A stretch of DNA of 60,274 nt from assembly GCA_964540095.1 (NCBI GenBank), contig CAZILH010000003.1:1-60274 (forward strand). Direction: 5' to 3'. The notes under the pieces were generated by a model. That model was not told the origin of the DNA. It did not search any database and saw only the letters and a program-made list of their open reading frames with translations. Source of the stretch: CALMZN01 sp964540095. GTDB taxonomy: Bacteria > Patescibacteriota > Patescibacteriia > UBA1558 > GWA2-36-10. Below, piece by piece: positions 7,796-16,071 of the stretch. The stretch's first letter is position 1. Each line of letters opens with the position of its first letter. A program made the translations under genes and the position numbers.

Positions 7796-8228
7796 ATGGA
7801 CGACCAACGAAGTTTTGGCCAGAGACCAATGGTTTCCGGTCAGTGGCAATGTGCCGATTGCGGTACAACTANNNNNNNNNNNNNNNNNNNNNNNNNNNNN
7901 NNNNNNNNNNNNNNNNNNNNNNNNNNNNNNNNNNNNNNNNNNNNNNNNNNNNNNNNNNNNNNNNNNNNNNNTCACTGAGTTACCTTTTGAACCAGATGGT
8001 ACCAAGCCAATCTACTGCCGCGATTGCTATCGCAAAAATAAACCAGCTAGACCATCTATGGGTGGACGCAAAGATTTTGGCTCCAGACCAATGGTTTCCG
8101 GTAATTGGCAATGTGCCGATTGCGGTACAACTATCACTGAGTTACCTTTTGAACCAGATGGTACCAAGCCAATCTACTGCCGCGATTGTCATCGCAATCG
8201 TCGACCAGCTAGACCAAGTAGATACTAA
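7796..8228 (+). CDS. tandem zinc-ribbon protein, interrupted by an assembly gap
   Basis: The start (MDDQRSFGQRPMVSGQWQCA) and the end lie in different frames only because exactly 100 N stand at 7872-7971. If the N are removed, the flanks join in frame and give 110 residues with two copies of a 54-residue unit: RPMVSG(Q/N)WQCADCGTT, ITELPFEPDGTKPIYCRDC, then a basic PARP tail. Each unit holds two CxxC pairs that should bind one zinc ion, as in the short CxxC zinc-ribbon proteins (zf-trcl-like) common in uncultivated bacteria. The 162-bp DNA repeat is nearly identical between units, so the gap probably marks a collapsed array and the true unit number is unknown. Binding partner unknown; the basic tails suggest nucleic acid. 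Confidence 0.75.
7872..7971. other. scaffold gap of 100 N
   Basis: This is a run of exactly 100 N, a conventional placeholder length. The sequence on each side is one half of the 162-bp repeat, and the two sides abut perfectly without any missing base (ACAACTA then TCACTGAG, as in the intact copy at 8127-8141). Confidence 0.98.
7972..8228 (+). repeat. 162-bp tandem repeat encoding the zinc-ribbon unit
   Basis: The segment starting TCACTGAGTTACC at 7972 recurs at 8134, 162 bases later, with almost no differences over the CRDC coding part. The segment starting AGACCAATGGTTTCC at 7823 recurs at 8085. The difference between the two spacings equals the N run. Confidence 0.9.
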
Positions 8229-8238
8229 TAATAAAAAA

Positions 8239-8266
8239 TCCTCGCCCTATGGGCGGGGGTTTTTTA
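8239..8266. terminator. bidirectional terminator
   Basis: Stem CTCGCCC/GGGCGGG with loop TAT, followed by TTTTTTATT on the plus strand and ATTTTTTATT on the minus strand. It ends both the zinc-ribbon gene and the convergent DUF475 gene. Confidence 0.9.
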
Positions 8267-8267
8267 T

Positions 8268-9200
8268 TTATTTCACAAGCTGAATTTTTTTAGCCAATTT
8301 TAATTCACGAATTGATAGCCACAAAAATATAACCAACAGCAATACGGTGTTTAATGGCGCCAGCCAAAAAGGAAATTCTCTACCAAAACTCTCCAAAATC
8401 ATAACTCCGCCCAATAAGCCAATAGAATACATGGCGCCATTTTTCAAGTAAGCAAACTTGGCGATTACATCCACCCCCTTAACTGTCATCTCCCTAACCA
8501 CAAAAGCTCCTAAACCATTACCAATCAAAATCAAAGGCACTGACATAGTAAAAGCAAAAGCGCCAACCACGCCATCAATAGAGAATGAGGCGTCCAAAAT
8601 TTCTAGATAAAATATTTTGCTCCAAGCGCTTAAACCGGGTTTTAATAATTCTTTTTCTTTTTCTTCAGAATTTTTCTTAAAGCCGTCTGTGATAAAAAAA
8701 GCGCTAGTGCCAATAGTAGCGGCCAGCGCCAGTAGCGGATTGCGCTGGATAGAAAAATAAACAACTGCCGTCACCAAAATTGATGATATAGCATAAAACC
8801 AGGCGGCTTGACGATGTAAAAAACTTTCCACAAAAAAAGCGTATTTTTTTTCTTCCAAAAACAACCAAGCCAAAAAAACTAAAAATAAATACATACCACC
8901 ACCCAAAAGTAATAGCGGTGTTGATTGGCCGATGGCGGCACTCAAATCAGCATTTTTGGAAAAGGCAAAAGTAATAAGCTCATAAAAGCTAAGTTTCGGA
9001 TTGGATATCCAGATGATCAAAAATGGCAAACAGCCACGCACTATGAAAACCGCAAAAAGAATGCCCCAAAACAAAAAAATCTTACGATATTTTTCAGGCA
9101 ATGTTTTGAGTACATGAGCATTGATAATAGCATTATCAACACTGCTAATAATCTCAAACAGGGCTAGACCTATAATTACAATAATAAAATGCCAAATCAT
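8268..9200 (-). CDS. DUF475/TerC-like integral membrane protein
   Basis: The 310-residue protein has about eight hydrophobic segments and the DUF475 N-terminal signature (GLALFEIISSVDNAIINAHV), where acidic residues lie within the first membrane span, as in TerC. A second copy of the pattern, LEILDASFSIDGVVGAFA near residue 200, is typical of the two-repeat organisation of the TerC/DUF475 superfamily. TerC-type proteins are linked to metal (Mn2+) efflux or tellurium resistance; the transported species here cannot be read from sequence. It stands alone, ending in the bidirectional terminator, and its start is divergent from the high-GC lipoprotein promoter. Confidence 0.85.
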   Translation of the reverse strand: MIWHFIIVIIGLALFEIISSVDNAIINAHVLKTLPEKYRKIFLFWGILFAVFIVRGCLPFLIIWISNPKLSFYELITFAFSKNADLSAAIGQSTPLLLLGGGMYLFLVFLAWLFLEEKKYAFFVESFLHRQAAWFYAISSILVTAVVYFSIQRNPLLALAATIGTSAFFITDGFKKNSEEKEKELLKPGLSAWSKIFYLEILDASFSIDGVVGAFAFTMSVPLILIGNGLGAFVVREMTVKGVDVIAKFAYLKNGAMYSIGLLGGVMILESFGREFPFWLAPLNTVLLLVIFLWLSIRELKLAKKIQLVK

Positions 9201-9274
9201 ATTGATGATAATACGGGCTAATTATATCAAAAAATCGCTCGAAAAGCGATAAAAATATGGCATATTATTTCTAC

Positions 9275-9308
9275 TTGACATATTATGTTTTTTATGCTAT
9301 GATATAAT
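9275..9308 (+). promoter_or_regulatory. promoter for the second high-GC lipoprotein gene
   Basis: TTGACA is followed after 17 bases by TATGAT (9298-9303); a TATAAT overlaps it (9303-9308). The leader to the ATG is about 100 bases. Confidence 0.75.
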
Positions 9309-9409
9309 GTTTCATGATTCATCAGACATCTTGAAGCATCCTGGCCTTAAAAAAGCCAATGAATGTGATATAAGCCATGTCTTGACCCCCAACTGTAGGA
9401 GGCCGTGCC

Positions 9410-9769
9410 ATGAAGAAGTTGTTCGTTCTTTTCACGCTCGCCACTCTGCTGGTCTTCGCCATCGCTGGCTGTGGCCAGAAGATGACTCCCGAGCAGGCCA
9501 AGGCCGACGAAGTGCAGGCCATGAAGATCTACAAGGACGCCAAAGTCGGCGATCTCATGGTCTTCAACCGCGGCTTTTACACCGTCTGCCACAGCGACAC
9601 CACCGGACAGGGCAGCATCAGGATCAGAGCCCTACTTCGCGGCAGCGACCCCGGACTCGGCATCTGCACGTACCATGAGCTCTACATGCTCTACGGTCGA
9701 CCTGACGCACCGAACATCAAGGTCGGCTCGGCCGAGTGGATCGAGGTGGTGAAGAGCCACATCATCTAG
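9410..9769 (+). CDS. small lipoprotein, high GC, unknown function
   Basis: The 119-residue product begins with a lipoprotein signal (MKKLFVLFTLATLLVFAIAG followed by C), giving lipidation at Cys21. The mature part has two further Cys (TVCHS, GICTY) that could form a disulfide and no recognised domain. A strong ribosome site (TAGGAGG) precedes the ATG. The gene has its own promoter and terminator and is far richer in GC than its neighbours, like the units at 819-1283 and 4428-5095. Several other reading frames are open across it; this frame is chosen for the ribosome site and signal peptide. Confidence 0.75.
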   Translation: MKKLFVLFTLATLLVFAIAGCGQKMTPEQAKADEVQAMKIYKDAKVGDLMVFNRGFYTVCHSDTTGQGSIRIRALLRGSDPGLGICTYHELYMLYGRPDAPNIKVGSAEWIEVVKSHII

Positions 9770-9794
9770 CGGGCACAAATCCCGCTTCAGCAAC

Positions 9795-9832
9795 GAGGGG
9801 CTTCCGCCAGGAAGCCCCTCTATTCTTTTTAC
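9795..9832 (+). terminator. terminator of the lipoprotein gene
   Basis: A perfect 11-bp stem GAGGGGCTTCC/GGAAGCCCCTC with loop GCCA, followed by TATTCTTTTT. Confidence 0.9.
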
Positions 9833-9858
9833 CAGAAATAGCCCAAACCCCTTAATCA

Positions 9859-9887
9859 TTGACTAAAAAAGTCAGATTATGTATAAT
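9859..9887 (+). promoter_or_regulatory. promoter for tRNA-Asp
   Basis: TTGACT, a 17-base spacer and a perfect TATAAT end 16 bases before the tRNA. Confidence 0.8.
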
Positions 9888-9902
9888 GCTTGCGTGTTTT
9901 GT

Positions 9903-9979
9903 GGGGTCGTAGTTCAGTTGGTTAGAACGTCTGCCTGTCACGCAGAAGGTCGCGGGTTCGAGTCCCGTCGATCCCGCCA
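9903..9979 (+). tRNA. tRNA-Asp(GUC)
   Basis: A 77-base cloverleaf: acceptor GGGGTCG pairs with CGATCCC, the anticodon loop is CTGTCAC with anticodon GTC, the T-arm is CGGGTTCGAGTCCCG, the discriminator is G, and CCA is encoded. A single-tRNA unit with its own promoter and a weak terminator. Confidence 0.96.
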
Positions 9980-9983
9980 CAAA

Positions 9984-10784
9984 TTAAGAAGTAAATTTTT
10001 CACTTCTTTTTTTATTTGTAGAATACAACAATAAAATAGCTATTAGCGCCAAAATTAAACTTATAACTTGTGGCAATCGCAAAAATCCAACCATAGTCGT
10101 ATCATCAATCCTGACAAACTCCATAAAAAACCTAATCAAAGAATAGCCGATAATGTATAAAAAGGTGATTTTGCCTTCACTGTGTTTTTTTCGGGCAACT
10201 AACAGCAAGCCAATAAACAAAAATAAATTTAATATTGATTCATAAAAGAAAGCTGGCTGAAAATAGCTCTGTTGATAATACATCAAGGGCCGTCTTTCCG
10301 GACTGATGTATATCCCCCACCAGCCAGTGGTTGGCTGACCAAAAAGCTCCTGATTAAAATAATTTCCAAAGCGGCCAATGCTTTGAGCCAAAGCAAAAAA
10401 TGGCAAGATCCGATCAGAAATCTGTAAAAATTTTATTTTGTATTTCCGGCACCACCAAGCTACGGCCAAAGCACCACCAAGCAAGGAGCCATACAGCGAT
10501 ATGCCACCATTCCAAATTTTTATAATATCTTGCGGATGCGCAATATAGTAATCAAATTCAAAAAGCACATGCCCAATTCTAGCGCCAAGTAAGCCAAATA
10601 TTACGGCGTAAAAAAAGAGATCTTCAAACTGCCGATGATTTATAATAGCGTCCTGAGCTAATTTTTTTCGCGCCAAATAGCCAGCTACAATAATAGCCGA
10701 TACCAATATCACTCCGTACCAATTGACATTGATATTACCAATGTGAAATATTTGCGCTTGAGGACTATATTCTTGCCACCACAT
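9984..10784 (-). CDS. lgt: prolipoprotein diacylglyceryl transferase Lgt
   Basis: Lgt moves diacylglycerol from phosphatidylglycerol to the lipobox Cys of prelipoproteins in the cytoplasmic membrane. The 266-residue protein has about seven membrane spans, HGGISLYG-like ISLYGSLLGGALAVAWW near residue 93, and the family signature GRFGNYFNQELFGQPT near residue 137 with the essential Arg and Asn. C-terminal FFMEFVRIDD fits the family end. The start codon overlaps the stop of the DsbA-like gene (TAATG), so both are coupled. The two high-GC lipoproteins nearby are likely substrates. Confidence 0.95.
   Translation of the reverse strand: MWWQEYSPQAQIFHIGNINVNWYGVILVSAIIVAGYLARKKLAQDAIINHRQFEDLFFYAVIFGLLGARIGHVLFEFDYYIAHPQDIIKIWNGGISLYGSLLGGALAVAWWCRKYKIKFLQISDRILPFFALAQSIGRFGNYFNQELFGQPTTGWWGIYISPERRPLMYYQQSYFQPAFFYESILNLFLFIGLLLVARKKHSEGKITFLYIIGYSLIRFFMEFVRIDDTTMVGFLRLPQVISLILALIAILLLYSTNKKRSEKFTS
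9986..10013 (+). terminator. terminator after tRNA-Asp
   Basis: A 7-bp stem AAGAAGT/ACTTCTT followed by TTTTTA. It overlaps the last codons of the convergent lgt gene. Confidence 0.6.
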
Positions 10785-11566
10785 TATTGTTGATTCTTCA
10801 CTATAAAGCCAACGATTTCTTCCCAGACAGCAAATTTTATTTCACCCTCGATGAGCGATCCATTGACGACATAGCTGGGCGTGCCAACTACTTTGACATT
10901 ATAACCACTAGCCACATCTTGCTTGATTTCTTGCAAATATTTTTCGGAATCTAAGCAGTTTTTAAACTGAGTGTTATTGACGCCAACTTGCCTAGATAAA
11001 GTTAACAAATTTTCCTTGGTAAAACGCTCGGGGTTATCCTCGGTTGCTTGATTGGCATACAATAGATCGCGATATTCCCAGTATTTTCCTTGTTCGTTAG
11101 CGCAATTGGCCGCCAAATGGGCATTCAAAACATTGGGGTGCAGGCCTTCAGTCGGAAAATCCTTGGACACAAAGCGCACTATAGAGCCAAATTTGGCAAT
11201 CAATTGCCTGATGTCCGGCTGATTGTCTTTACAAAATGGACAGCCAAACGACTCATAAGCTACTACATAAATTACTGGATCTTCTGCTCCTAGCCAAGGA
11301 TCATCATCAGTAATTGACTCTAATATCTTTTCCCTGCCTTCTTCAAATTGAGACCTAGTAATCCAAGTACCACTCTCCTCTAAATAAGTATCACCATTTT
11401 TTAAATGCTGATATTGGCTGACTACTCTCACCAGTAAATAAACTGTGGAAGCTAAAGCTAAAAATAAAAAAATTATAATCAGACGCCCCCACCAGCGCTT
11501 ATACCAAGGTCGATAGTAGCTCTTGCTGACTGCCTGCGACAGTCGCTTTTTTATTTCTTGATCCAT
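10784..11566 (-). CDS. membrane-anchored DsbA/BdbD-like thioredoxin-fold oxidoreductase
   Basis: The 260-residue protein has a short basic cytosolic start, one membrane anchor (LIIIFLFLALASTVYLLVRV near residue 29) and an external thioredoxin-like domain with the active site CPFC (YESFGCPFCKDNQPD near residue 107). Near the C-terminus the cis-Pro loop is VVGTPSYVVNG, typical of DsbA/BdbD-type disulfide oxidoreductases. It probably introduces or isomerises disulfides in exported proteins; the Cys-rich surface proteins at 18417 and 30641 and the pilins with paired Cys are natural clients. It is coupled to lgt. No DsbB/VKOR partner is visible in the window. Confidence 0.85.
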   Translation of the reverse strand: MDQEIKKRLSQAVSKSYYRPWYKRWWGRLIIIFLFLALASTVYLLVRVVSQYQHLKNGDTYLEESGTWITRSQFEEGREKILESITDDDPWLGAEDPVIYVVAYESFGCPFCKDNQPDIRQLIAKFGSIVRFVSKDFPTEGLHPNVLNAHLAANCANEQGKYWEYRDLLYANQATEDNPERFTKENLLTLSRQVGVNNTQFKNCLDSEKYLQEIKQDVASGYNVKVVGTPSYVVNGSLIEGEIKFAVWEEIVGFIVKNQQ

Positions 11567-11608
11567 ATGATTTAGTTAAAAGTATAAAGTAAAAAGTGAA
11601 AAGTAATT

Positions 11609-11727
11609 GTCATTCTGGAGGGAACACAGCTGCTCGCGAGCGGCTGGGGACCGATAGAATCCACGGCATTAAAATTAGTAGATTCTATCGCTTCGTCCCG
11701 CACTGCGGGACTACGCTCCAGAATGAC
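11609..11727. repeat. palindromic repeat family A, copy 1
   Basis: Perfect 12-bp terminal inverted repeats GTCATTCTGGAG/CTCCAGAATGAC enclose 119 bases, with an inner pair GATAGAATCCAC/GTAGATTCTATC at 11653-11664 and 11678-11689. A second copy with identical ends is at 35515-35612. This copy lies between the DsbA-like gene and gatA. The short apparent reading frame across it is not a gene. Confidence 0.9.
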
Positions 11728-11743
11728 AGCAAATATAATCTTT

Positions 11744-13180
11744 CTATGTTGTTTTTGCATTAATCATTTTTTCAATATATGATCCCACTTGAAAAAGTTT
11801 TTCCTCTTGCCAATAGTTAGCCAGTAGTTGCAAACCAATGGGCAGATTATTTTTGTCGCGCCCGATTGGCAAAACCAAGCCCGGAATACCAGCGATATTG
11901 GCGCCAACTGTAAAAGCATCCGAAAGATACATAGACAGTGGATCGCTGGTTTTTTCACCCAAACGAAAAGCAGTTGTTGGAGTCGCTGGCGTCAATATGA
12001 CATCAACCTGGCCAAAAGCTCGGCTAAAATCTTCCTTCACTAGAGTACGCACTTTTTGCGCTTGCTTGTAATAAGCATCATAATAACCAGCTGACAATAT
12101 ATAAGTACCCAGCATAATGCGACGTTTGGTCTCCTCGCCAAAACCTATTGAACGGACAGATTTGTACCACTCATCAAGCGATAATCTTTTTTCTTTTCTC
12201 AAACCATAGAGCAGGCCATCAAACTTGGCCAAGTTGGAGCTCACTTCAGCGGGCATTATCAAATAATAAGCCGCCAAAGCATAATCCATGTTTGGCAAAC
12301 TAACCACACTGATTTTCCAAGCATCTTTTTTTAATCTAGCAACCACCTCATCAATAGCTGTGGTAATTTCTGACTGTATTTTTTGGGTGGCATATTCTTT
12401 GACCACACCCAAACGCAAAGTTTTTTCTTTTTTTTCACAAACGCGCGGAAAATCCGGCACCAAGCTGTCAGCGCTAGTACTATCATGTTCATCAAAGCCA
12501 GCCATGGCTTGCAACAAATAAGCGCTATCTTTGACTGTCTTAGTAAGCGGACCGACCTGATCCAAGGATGAGGCCATGGCAATCAAACCATAGCGCGATA
12601 CACGGCCGTAAGTTGGCTTCATGCCCACTACCCCACAAAAAGCCGCTGGCTGTCTAATAGAGCCGCCAGTATCTGTACCCAAAGCTACTGGTGCCAAATC
12701 TGCTGTCACAGCGGCGGCTGAGCCACCCGAAGAGCCACCTGGCACCCGAGTGGGATCATTGGGGTTTTTGACTGGACCAAAACTAGAATTTTCATTGGAC
12801 GAACCCATAGCAAATTCATCACAGTTGGTCTTGCCCAAAATAATCACTCCGGCTTTTTTCAAGCGTTCCACTGCGGTCGCTGAATATGGCGCAATATAAT
12901 TTTCCAACATCTTTGACCCAGCCGTAGCTCTCAAGCCCTCAACCATAATAGTATCCTTGATGGCTATGGGCAGACCCAAAAGTTTATTGGGCTTCTTTTT
13001 GACTAAAAGAGCATCTACTTTCTTAGCTTCGGCCAAAACATTTTCATTAACACTAATAAAAGAATTAGTTTTATCTTTTTTTATATTAGCCAAAAAGGAC
13101 TTGGTCAATTCCTGAACGGAAAATTCCTTTTTCTGATAGCCCTTATTTATTTTTTCAATATCCAGTTTTTTTGTGTCCAT
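11744..13180 (-). CDS. gatA: aspartyl/glutamyl-tRNA amidotransferase subunit A
   Basis: GatA releases ammonia from glutamine so that GatB can convert Glu-tRNA(Gln) or Asp-tRNA(Asn) to the amide form. The 478-residue product carries the amidase signature: the catalytic Lys in GLPIAIKDTI, the Gly/Ser-rich GGSSGGSAAAV, and the nucleophile region GTDTGGSIRQPAAFCGVVG. I start at the ATG at 13180 (MDTKKLDIEKINKGYQKK), four bases after the gatC stop; the frame is open 15 codons further but would overlap gatC. gatB is not in the window. Confidence 0.96.
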   Translation of the reverse strand: MDTKKLDIEKINKGYQKKEFSVQELTKSFLANIKKDKTNSFISVNENVLAEAKKVDALLVKKKPNKLLGLPIAIKDTIMVEGLRATAGSKMLENYIAPYSATAVERLKKAGVIILGKTNCDEFAMGSSNENSSFGPVKNPNDPTRVPGGSSGGSAAAVTADLAPVALGTDTGGSIRQPAAFCGVVGMKPTYGRVSRYGLIAMASSLDQVGPLTKTVKDSAYLLQAMAGFDEHDSTSADSLVPDFPRVCEKKEKTLRLGVVKEYATQKIQSEITTAIDEVVARLKKDAWKISVVSLPNMDYALAAYYLIMPAEVSSNLAKFDGLLYGLRKEKRLSLDEWYKSVRSIGFGEETKRRIMLGTYILSAGYYDAYYKQAQKVRTLVKEDFSRAFGQVDVILTPATPTTAFRLGEKTSDPLSMYLSDAFTVGANIAGIPGLVLPIGRDKNNLPIGLQLLANYWQEEKLFQVGSYIEKMINAKTT

Positions 13181-13184
13181 ATCT

Positions 13185-13469
13185 CTATTTATCAAATACT
13201 TTTGGCACCACCAACAAATCACCATTTTTTTTGCCCTGATTCAAATGCTGGCCTTTAAAAATTTTTACTTTATCTTCACGCCAAACTGATTTTTCGGTAC
13301 TTACTCCAGTCAAGCTTTCTGAAACATTCTCAAGTTTGAGCTTATTGATTTTATCAACATAAGCCATTATTTTACCCAACTGTTTTGGAAAACTCAAAAA
13401 CTCTTGAGTTGATAAATTTAATTTAGCTAAGTCAGCAATTTTTTGAATTGTTTTTTTGTCTAAGGCCAT
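13185..13469 (-). CDS. gatC: aspartyl/glutamyl-tRNA amidotransferase subunit C
   Basis: A 94-residue GatC, which wraps around and stabilises the GatA-GatB interface. It shows the family N-terminus (IQKIADLAKLNLSTQEF), the central VDKINKLKLENVSE and the C-terminal basic tail. It lies just upstream of gatA with a four-base gap and downstream of a membrane protein gene with a two-base gap. Confidence 0.93.
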   Translation of the reverse strand: MALDKKTIQKIADLAKLNLSTQEFLSFPKQLGKIMAYVDKINKLKLENVSESLTGVSTEKSVWREDKVKIFKGQHLNQGKKNGDLLVVPKVFDK

Positions 13470-13471
13470 AA

Positions 13472-14059
13472 TTATTTTTTCTTCCAGCTATCAATGTCTA
13501 ATACCCAAAAAGTAAAAGCCACCAAAACTAGGGTTTCTAAAGCAAACAGCAAAACATTAAATAGCCACCAATTAATAATATACCAGTCGTGCCTAGCGCT
13601 TACTAGTGGTAGTAGTATTATACCAGATAACAAAACACTGCCATAATAATCAACCGGGGCAAGAGCCAGCCATCTTTTGTGCCACCAAATGTGCTCTTTT
13701 TTGAACTTTTTCAAAGGATAGTGGGGATTCAAGACAAACCACAAAAAATCCCACAACACCACAAAAATAAAGAAAAAAGACAAAGTTTTGAGCCAATTTT
13801 CCCAAGACAAATCAAGACCAAAAACATAAGGCAAGTTAAAAATCAAAAATACAAATGTGAACATAGTAATGTGATAACCAGTTGCCTCTCGCCCGCTCAT
13901 GAATTTTACATACAATTTGATATACCGTCTATCAGAATCCGGACGCCACGTTGGCAGATTTTTGGCCCAGCCATTGGGTCCTTCAATCTGAATTTCTAAA
14001 ATGGCTAGCACCGTAGCGAGAATAAAAATGTAAATGTTGGCCAAAATTATTTCTGTCAT
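13472..14059 (-). CDS. conserved membrane protein of unknown function
   Basis: The 195-residue protein has four or five hydrophobic segments (ILANIYIFILATVLAILEIQ at the N-terminus; ITMFTFVFLIFNLPYVFGL; LSFFFIFVVLWDFLWFVL; VLLSGIILLPLV; WLFNVLLFALETLVLVAF). Between them are polar loops rich in Trp, His and Arg, including KKEHIWWHKRW and PVDYYGS, which could be a catalytic or binding surface. I do not recognise a named family. It is sandwiched between ligA and gatC in a continuous minus-strand operon with gaps of four and two bases. Confidence 0.75.
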   Translation of the reverse strand: MTEIILANIYIFILATVLAILEIQIEGPNGWAKNLPTWRPDSDRRYIKLYVKFMSGREATGYHITMFTFVFLIFNLPYVFGLDLSWENWLKTLSFFFIFVVLWDFLWFVLNPHYPLKKFKKEHIWWHKRWLALAPVDYYGSVLLSGIILLPLVSARHDWYIINWWLFNVLLFALETLVLVAFTFWVLDIDSWKKK

Positions 14060-14063
14060 AATT

Positions 14064-16067
14064 TTATTTATTTTTAATTAATTTTATAAACTCTTGCTCG
14101 TTAATTATTTTAATATTTTTAAATTCTTTGGCTTTTTTTAGCTTAGAGCCCGCCTCAGAGCCGGCCACCAAATAATCAAGATTCTGACTAACACTAGACA
14201 AAATTTTGCCACCATTTTGGCGCACTAGGGCTTCGGCCTCATCTCTGGCCATAGATATTGTACCAGTAAATAAAAATGTTTGGCCAGCTAAGTGACCTTG
14301 GTTTTTTTCAACATTTTTTATATTAACACCCAATGACCACAAGTGCTGTAATAATTTTTTGTTTTGCTGATCAGCAAACCACTCTACTAATGACTTGGCC
14401 ATTTCCGGCCCAATATCTGGCAATTCTTCTAATTCTTCCTGCGTGACGCGACTTAATTTATCAATATCACTAAAATGCTGAGCCAGAGAAATGGCTGTTT
14501 CTTCTCCAACATGTCTGATGCCCAAAGCGTAAATAAAGTTAGCCAACGGCACTTTTTTACTTTTGGCAATTGCTTGCAATAAATTATTTATTTTCTTGTC
14601 GGCAAAACCCGGCAAGCCCCGCAAATCGCCATCACAAAGTTCAAAAATATCCGCGCCAGTCAATAACAAATTGTGCTCTGCCAAAAGCTTAACAATACTA
14701 TCACCTAATCCTTCAATATTAAATCCTTTTTTGGAAACAAAATGTATGAGTCCTTCTACATTTTTGGCAAAACATTTTTTGTTAGTGCAATAAAAAGCTA
14801 CCTCGCCTTCTTTTTTATAAACCGGACTATGACAAACTGGACATTTTTTGGGAAAAATAAATTTTTTTTCGCGACCAGTGCGCAATTTTGGCAAAACCTG
14901 CACAATTTCCGGAATGACGTCCCCGGCTTTTTGCAAAATCACGGTATCGCCAATTCGCACATCTTTACGCTCAATCTCGTCTTGGTTGTGCAAAGTAGCG
15001 CGAGATACAATCGAGCCAGCCACGGCTACCGGCTGTAGAATAGCCACCGGCGTCAGCGCGCCCGTACGACCAACTTGCACTTCAATATCAAGAACCTTGG
15101 TCGTTACCTGTTCGGCCGGAAATTTGTAAGCCAGCATCCAGCGCTCGGCTTTGCCGATGTGCCCTAAACTTTTTTCTTGAGCCAGCTGATTGACCACAAT
15201 CACACTGCCATCAGTCATAAAATCAAGCTTTTTCCTCTTTTCCTGCCATTTGGCCAAATATTTACTCACTACTCTTATATCTTGGCAAAATTCATTATAA
15301 GGGCTGGTCTTAAAGCCCAATTTTTTTAATATTTCGTGCGACTCTTGATGAGTTTTTTGTCCCAAATCGCTAATCAATTCAAAAGCAAAAAACTGTAATT
15401 GCCGACTAGCCATTATTTTGGAATCTAGCTGGCGAATAGAACCAGCCGCGATATTACGCGGATTGGCATAGGGAGTCAGTCCTTTTTTTTCTTGGTCTTT
15501 GTTTATTTTATCAAAAATATTTTTGGTCATGACTGCTTCACCGCGCACTTCAATGACATTTGGCAATTTGACGCCTGGCACCTCATTCAAAGTGAGTGGT
15601 ATGCTTTCGATGGTCCGCAAATTATTTGTAACGTCTTCGCCTATAGTTCCATCACCACGAGTCGCTCCTTGCACAAAAATATTTTTTTGATAAGTAAGCA
15701 CGACCGTCAAGCCGTCAAGCTTCAATTCGCAATAATAACCTCTTATCTTTTCTTTTAATATTTTCTCATTCCTCTCCTCCCAATCCCTAATATCTTGATT
15801 ATCAAAAGCATCTACTAGCGACAAAATCTTAGTAGAATGCTGAACTTTTTTGAATTTATCAAGAGCCACTCCGCCGAGACGCTGGCTGGGAGAATCAGCT
15901 CTCAACAAATCCGGCCACTCTTGCTCCAGTTTGGCTAATTCATTTTTTAAGGAATCCAAAGCCGCGTCCGATATCTCCTGACGGTCCAAAACATGGTATA
16001 GATAGCGATGATGATTTATCTCTTTGATCAGCTTGTCTATTCTTTCCCTTGTTTGAGCTTTGGTCAT
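14064..16067 (-). CDS. ligA: NAD+-dependent DNA ligase LigA
   Basis: LigA seals nicks in replication and repair using NAD+. The 667-residue protein has the full bacterial layout: Ia domain (HHRYLYHVLD), adenylation domain with active-site Lys in CELKLDGLT near residue 115 and GATRGDGTIGEDVTNN, OB fold, Cys4 zinc finger (CPVCHSP and FYCTNKKC), helix-hairpin-helix repeats (GLPGFADKKI, LPDIGPEMAKSL) and a C-terminal BRCT domain (GQTFLFTGTISMARDEAEAL). I start at the ATG at 16067 (MTKAQTRERIDKLIKEINHH); the upstream open frame overlaps the preceding pilin-like gene. Confidence 0.97.
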   Translation of the reverse strand: MTKAQTRERIDKLIKEINHHRYLYHVLDRQEISDAALDSLKNELAKLEQEWPDLLRADSPSQRLGGVALDKFKKVQHSTKILSLVDAFDNQDIRDWEERNEKILKEKIRGYYCELKLDGLTVVLTYQKNIFVQGATRGDGTIGEDVTNNLRTIESIPLTLNEVPGVKLPNVIEVRGEAVMTKNIFDKINKDQEKKGLTPYANPRNIAAGSIRQLDSKIMASRQLQFFAFELISDLGQKTHQESHEILKKLGFKTSPYNEFCQDIRVVSKYLAKWQEKRKKLDFMTDGSVIVVNQLAQEKSLGHIGKAERWMLAYKFPAEQVTTKVLDIEVQVGRTGALTPVAILQPVAVAGSIVSRATLHNQDEIERKDVRIGDTVILQKAGDVIPEIVQVLPKLRTGREKKFIFPKKCPVCHSPVYKKEGEVAFYCTNKKCFAKNVEGLIHFVSKKGFNIEGLGDSIVKLLAEHNLLLTGADIFELCDGDLRGLPGFADKKINNLLQAIAKSKKVPLANFIYALGIRHVGEETAISLAQHFSDIDKLSRVTQEELEELPDIGPEMAKSLVEWFADQQNKKLLQHLWSLGVNIKNVEKNQGHLAGQTFLFTGTISMARDEAEALVRQNGGKILSSVSQNLDYLVAGSEAGSKLKKAKEFKNIKIINEQEFIKLIKNK

Positions 16068-16071
16068 AAGA

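Noticed and set aside
7815..8283. Alternative frames through the N run
   Set aside because: They exist only because the 100 N shift the frame; the zinc-ribbon frame is restored when the gap is closed.
9307..9859. Other long frames over the second high-GC lipoprotein gene
   Set aside because: High GC makes stops rare in every frame; only the frame at 9410 has a ribosome site, signal peptide and lipobox.
11572..11760. A 62-codon frame between the DsbA-like gene and gatA
   Set aside because: It is read through the palindromic repeat and has no ribosome site or protein-like composition.
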